From positions 1-7,255 of the forward strand of contig CAYYLF010000074.1 in assembly GCA_964472425.1 (NCBI GenBank): DNA of 7,255 bases, read 5' to 3'. Position 1 is the stretch's first letter; every line of letters begins with the position of its first letter. The position numbers and the translations under genes were made by a program. This DNA is from RUG11867 sp964472425. Its GTDB lineage: Bacteria > Bacillota_I > Bacilli_A > RF39 > UBA660. The notes beneath the pieces are model-generated. The model saw only the letters and a list, made by a program, of their open reading frames with translations. It did not search any database and was not told the origin of the DNA. Of this stretch, positions 5,037 to 7,255 are shown piece by piece.

Positions 5037-5065
5037 TTGCTTTTTTTGTGATAATTTGATATAAT
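5037..5065 (+). promoter_or_regulatory. Promoter of the peptide deformylase gene
   Basis: TTGCTT (5037-5042) is followed after 17 bases by TATAAT (5060-5065), with the extended -10 TG at 5057-5058. The predicted start near 5072 gives a leader of about 18 bases that contains the Shine-Dalgarno. Confidence 0.7.
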
Positions 5066-5089
5066 ACGGACGATTTAAGGGGTGAAGTT

Positions 5090-5638
5090 ATGTTACCAAA
5101 ATTAAGAATTTTAGACGAAAAGAACAAAATGCTCAAAATGGTCAGCAAGGATGTCACTTTTCCACTTTCCGACAAAGATAAACAGACTATAAAGGACGCA
5201 TTAAAGTATTTGGAGATGAGCCAAATCGAGGAATATTCGAAGAAGTACAATTTGAGGCCTGGAATGGGTCTCGCCTTCATACAGCTCGGAATCCCTAAGA
5301 GAATATTCGTCGTCGTCGACGAGGTGAGCGAAGGCAAGTTCGACTATTACGTCATAATCAATCCGCGAATTTTATCGCACAGCGAGGAGTTAATCTACGT
5401 CGAGGAAGGCGAAGGCTGTCTTTCGGTAAATAGACCAGTCGACGGAATTGTGCCCCGCTATGCGAGAATAAAGGTCGAAGCCGAGGACGAGTTTGGTGAG
5501 ACACACGTTTATCGAGTGCGAGAAGATTTGTCGGTGGCTTTCCAGCACGAGATGGACCATTTGGATGGAATTTTGTTCGTCGATAGAATCGATGTAAAAA
5601 ATCCGTTCAAAAACAAAGATAAAATGAGGGCAATATAA
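5090..5638 (+). CDS. def: Peptide deformylase, type II
   Basis: The cytoplasmic metalloenzyme removes the formyl group from the N-terminal Met of new proteins. All three signature motifs are present: GMGLAFIQLG (58-67) with the oxyanion-hole Gln65, EGCLSV (108-113) with metal ligand Cys110, and QHEMDH (152-157) with ligands His153 and His157 and catalytic Glu154. The 182-residue length and the insert between motif 1 and motif 2 fit the Gram-positive type II class. In motif 1 the usual Ala-Pro before Gln is Phe-Ile, which changes the pocket wall but no catalytic residue. The start is supported by AGGGGTGA (5078-5085), four bases before the ATG, and a strong promoter. It stands alone, diverging from the carboxypeptidase operon, and is followed three bases after its stop by a terminator. 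Confidence 0.96.
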   Translation: MLPKLRILDEKNKMLKMVSKDVTFPLSDKDKQTIKDALKYLEMSQIEEYSKKYNLRPGMGLAFIQLGIPKRIFVVVDEVSEGKFDYYVIINPRILSHSEELIYVEEGEGCLSVNRPVDGIVPRYARIKVEAEDEFGETHVYRVREDLSVAFQHEMDHLDGILFVDRIDVKNPFKNKDKMRAI

Positions 5639-5640
5639 AG

Positions 5641-5668
5641 AGTCAGGAGTGTTCCTGACTTTTTGGAT
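5641..5668 (+). terminator. Terminator of the deformylase gene
   Basis: AGTCAGGA (5641-5648) and TCCTGACT (5653-5660) are perfect 8-base arms around GTGT, followed by TTTT. The hairpin starts two bases after the TAA stop. Confidence 0.85.
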
Positions 5669-5678
5669 GGTATGTTAC

Positions 5679-5704
5679 AAAATGAAAAGAAGCATACGCT
5701 TCTT
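5679..5704 (-). terminator. Terminator downstream of tRNA-Ser
   Basis: Read on the minus strand, AAGAAGC and GCTTCTT (5687-5704) form a perfect 7-base stem with loop GTAT, followed by TTCATTTTG. It lies 12 bases past the tRNA's CCA end. Confidence 0.65.
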
Positions 5705-5716
5705 CGAATTCTTCAA

Positions 5717-5807
5717 TGGCGGAGTAGGAGAGATTTGAACTCTCGCGCCAGTTTCCCGACCTACTCCCTTAGCAGGGGAGCCTCTTCAGCCTCTTGAGTA
5801 CTACTCC
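5717..5807 (-). tRNA. tRNA-Ser (anticodon GCU)
   Basis: A full cloverleaf can be drawn. The acceptor stem is GGAGTAG with CTACTCC, the D-stem CTC with GAG, the anticodon stem CTCCC with GGGAG around loop CTGCTAA (anticodon GCT), and the T-stem GAGAG with CTCTC around TTCAAAT. A long variable arm marks it as class II, as expected for serine. Discriminator G is followed by an encoded CCA. It reads AGC and AGU codons. Confidence 0.97.
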
Positions 5808-5823
5808 ATCAAGGAACATATCC

Positions 5824-5852
5824 ATTTTATCTAATTTTGGCTGTTTAGTCAA
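5824..5852 (-). promoter_or_regulatory. Promoter of tRNA-Ser
   Basis: TTGACT (5847-5852) and TAAAAT (5824-5829) on the minus strand are exactly 17 bases apart, with the start expected about ten bases before the tRNA. It begins three bases after the deacetylase stop codon. No terminator separates the two genes, so read-through into the tRNA is possible. Confidence 0.75.
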
Positions 5853-5855
5853 GCC

Positions 5856-7106
5856 TTATTTTATGTTCCAAATAGTCGTACCAGGCGTGAGATTGTAACC
5901 TTTCAGTTTGGCGAGTTGTTCTACGCTTACAACTTGAAAGCCCATCTTGTATAGTTCGGGCAAGACTTTGCGGACCGCTTCGAGGGTCGACGGATAGAGA
6001 CTGTGCATGAGAACAATGTCGCCGTCTTTAGCTTCGGAGATTATGGCTTCGTATACTTTGTCGGCATTCCTACTCTTCCAATCGAGGGTGTCGATGCTCC
6101 AAAGGACGACGGGAAGTCCAACTTGAAGCCGAATGCGTTTGTCGACGTTTCCATATGATGGTCGAAGGGATGTGAGATTGCGGCCAGTCATTTCGTTAAA
6201 AATCGCATTCGTTTTCGTTATTTGTTCTTTCACCTGGGCATCTCCGAGACTGGTAAGTGATGCATGGTCGTAAGTATGGTTTCCCATTTCCATTCCGGTC
6301 GCGACCATCTTTTCTATACTCGATGGAAAATTTTTCATACGATTGCCAACCATGTAGAAAGTGGCTTTAGAGTGGCTTGCGACGAGAGCGTCGATTATGT
6401 ATAGGTCGTAGGTCGATGGACCATCGTCGAAGGTGAAAGCAATCGACTTTTTGTTAGAATCGAGAACGTATACTTCGTTTTCGTAGGCATCGTCGTACTG
6501 CATTTCGTACGTCATGAGATCTTTAATTTCGTTGTTGTTTATTTTATAAGTGGCTTTGCCAAATTCGTTCGTTTCGTAGTACGCGACTATTTCGTTCGAT
6601 TTTATGTCGTACACTGTTTCGTTCCAAATGATGTCGTCAGTCACGAAAGTTGGATATTTTAGGTTGAGTAGTCTTTTCGAAGTCTCGATAAATTGGTCTC
6701 GTGCGGCAATTAAGTCGTCGTTAGAAAGTTCCTTTTTTCTCACATAGTCGTATACGATATTTTGAGGATTGCCACAATTTAGGAAGATGTTCACTCTCCC
6801 CTTCCCTAGCTCGAAAATGTCGTATTCCAAGTTCGAGCAGGTGCCGTTTTCGATGTAATTGTCGATATAAGTGTTCAGATAGTCATCTTCGAAAATGGGT
6901 CTCGTGAGACTCGACTTTTCGTCTTCTTCGGGTTCGATTTTATATTCGAGTTTAGTACTTTTTTCTTCTCTATAACTGGTCGTGTCCTCTTTGGTATTCG
7001 CAGGGACGAGGTCGATTACTAGAATTTTGAAGAGCATGGCAATTATTAAAGCAAATGTGTATTTTGCAAGCGTTTTTAGATATTCATTCAATATGTTACT
7101 TCTCAT
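5856..7106 (-). CDS. Membrane-anchored NodB polysaccharide deacetylase
   Basis: This 416-residue enzyme probably removes acetyl groups from peptidoglycan N-acetylglucosamine (PgdA-like), which commonly protects against lysozyme; another wall or secreted polymer is possible. A single membrane segment (about 13-35) is followed by an acidic linker (37-75) and a region (about 76-215) of mixed helix and strand character with Cys90 and Cys111, perhaps a disulfide, which I do not recognise firmly. The NodB domain has all motifs: FTFDDGPS (224-231) with Asp227 and metal-site Asp228, HTYDH (277-281), RPSYG (315-319), DTLDWKSR (339-346) and VLMHS (365-369) with His368. The start is fixed by GGTGAGG-type Shine-Dalgarno (7114-7121), seven bases before the ATG. 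It is a single gene with its own promoter. Confidence 0.92.
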   Translation of the reverse strand: MRSNILNEYLKTLAKYTFALIIAMLFKILVIDLVPANTKEDTTSYREEKSTKLEYKIEPEEDEKSSLTRPIFEDDYLNTYIDNYIENGTCSNLEYDIFELGKGRVNIFLNCGNPQNIVYDYVRKKELSNDDLIAARDQFIETSKRLLNLKYPTFVTDDIIWNETVYDIKSNEIVAYYETNEFGKATYKINNNEIKDLMTYEMQYDDAYENEVYVLDSNKKSIAFTFDDGPSTYDLYIIDALVASHSKATFYMVGNRMKNFPSSIEKMVATGMEMGNHTYDHASLTSLGDAQVKEQITKTNAIFNEMTGRNLTSLRPSYGNVDKRIRLQVGLPVVLWSIDTLDWKSRNADKVYEAIISEAKDGDIVLMHSLYPSTLEAVRKVLPELYKMGFQVVSVEQLAKLKGYNLTPGTTIWNIK

Positions 7107-7124
7107 ATGTACTACCTCACCACC

Positions 7125-7133
7125 ATTATAACA
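7125..7133 (-). promoter_or_regulatory. Extended -10 promoter of the deacetylase gene
   Basis: The minus strand reads TGTTATAAT: a perfect -10 (7125-7130) with the TGn extension. The best -35 is TTGGCT (7150-7155) at a long 19-base spacing. The predicted start near 7118 would leave a leader of about 12 bases and cut into the Shine-Dalgarno. Confidence 0.5.
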
Positions 7134-7162
7134 TTATTTTGCCCCAAAAAGCCAAAAAAATA

Positions 7163-7191
7163 TTGCGAGATGGTCAATTTTATGATATTAT
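7163..7191 (+). promoter_or_regulatory. Promoter of the CAU tRNA
   Basis: TTGCGA (7163-7168) and TATTAT (7186-7191) are exactly 17 bases apart, with an extended -10 TG at 7183-7184. Transcription would begin near 7198, six bases before the tRNA. More tRNAs may follow beyond the window. Confidence 0.65.
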
Positions 7192-7203
7192 TGAAGAGTC
7201 GAT

Positions 7204-7255
7204 GGATCTTTAGCTCAGTTGGTTAGAGCATCCGGCTCATAACCGGGCGGTCGTA
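7204..7255 (+). tRNA. tRNA with CAU anticodon (Ile2 or Met), 3' end cut by the window
   Basis: The 5' acceptor strand GGATCTT, TA, D-arm GCTC-loop-GAGC, and anticodon arm CCGG-CTCATAA-CCGG (anticodon CAT) are present; the sequence stops at the start of the T-arm. The flanks CTTTAGCTCAG and GGTCGTA are more like isoleucine tRNAs whose CAU is changed to lysidine-AU than like elongator Met tRNAs, from memory. The missing acceptor and T-arm prevent a firm choice; initiator tRNA is unlikely. Confidence 0.9.

Noticed and set aside
5008..5337. Minus-strand frame opposite deformylase
   Set aside because: It overlaps a gene with complete deformylase motifs and has no ribosome site or known domain.
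1..7255. CRISPR array, insertion sequence, integrase or reverse transcriptase
   Set aside because: No regularly spaced direct repeats, no terminal inverted repeats with a transposase, and no reverse transcriptase motif in any frame I read.

Overview
The window looks like part of a low-GC, walled bacterium of the Bacilli/Firmicutes type, plausibly an uncultured gut lineage near RF39/Erysipelotrichales. This placement is inferred from protein style and cannot be proved from the window. The evidence is an AT-rich genome, strong TTGnnn-N17-TATAAT promoters, G-rich Shine-Dalgarno sequences, very tight gene packing, a type II peptide deformylase, several cell-wall enzymes, and tRNAs with Bacillus-like sequences. 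No insertion sequence, phage gene, CRISPR array or rRNA is visible.

Layout. Positions 1-553 carry no convincing gene; they hold a strong minus-strand promoter, a run of phased A-tracts, a LexA-like palindrome and a bidirectional terminator. Next comes a divergent pair: a secreted or anchored Cys-containing protein on the minus strand (554-1771) and a small Xre-type HTH regulator on the plus strand (1950-2252). They share a 178-base intergenic region full of palindromes overlapping both promoters. An ATP-grasp ligase very like D-aspartate ligase (2314-3546, plus) converges on a two-gene minus operon: an M15 D-Ala-D-Ala carboxypeptidase (4027-4983) followed, with an ATGA overlap, by a family 6 (hypoxanthine/mismatch) DNA glycosylase (3548-4030). 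Peptide deformylase (5090-5638, plus) diverges from that operon. Then come tRNA-Ser(GCU) on minus (5717-5807), a membrane-anchored NodB polysaccharide deacetylase on minus (5856-7106), and the first 52 bases of a CAU-anticodon tRNA on plus (7204 to the window end).

How the genes relate. Three enzymes act on the cell envelope: the ligase probably makes or changes the peptidoglycan cross-bridge, the M15 enzyme trims stem peptides, and the NodB enzyme probably deacetylates peptidoglycan sugars. Deformylase and the tRNAs serve translation. The surface protein and its divergent regulator look like an accessory module: they lack the codon-context habit (codons ending in C before a G) that is strong in the genes to their right.

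Most interesting points. (1) The last ~42 variable-looking residues of the surface protein are encoded by a sharply GC-rich block (61% over 641-740 against 31% over 791-890). Its protein pattern (W-x-x-SP ... N-G ... DGVRP) recalls the C-type-lectin-fold ends of diversity-generating retroelement targets. No reverse transcriptase or template repeat is in the window, so this is a hypothesis. (2) The operator cluster between surface gene and regulator. (3) A 13-bp bidirectional terminator built out of the last codons and both stop codons of two convergent genes. (4) Unusually short predicted mRNA leaders.
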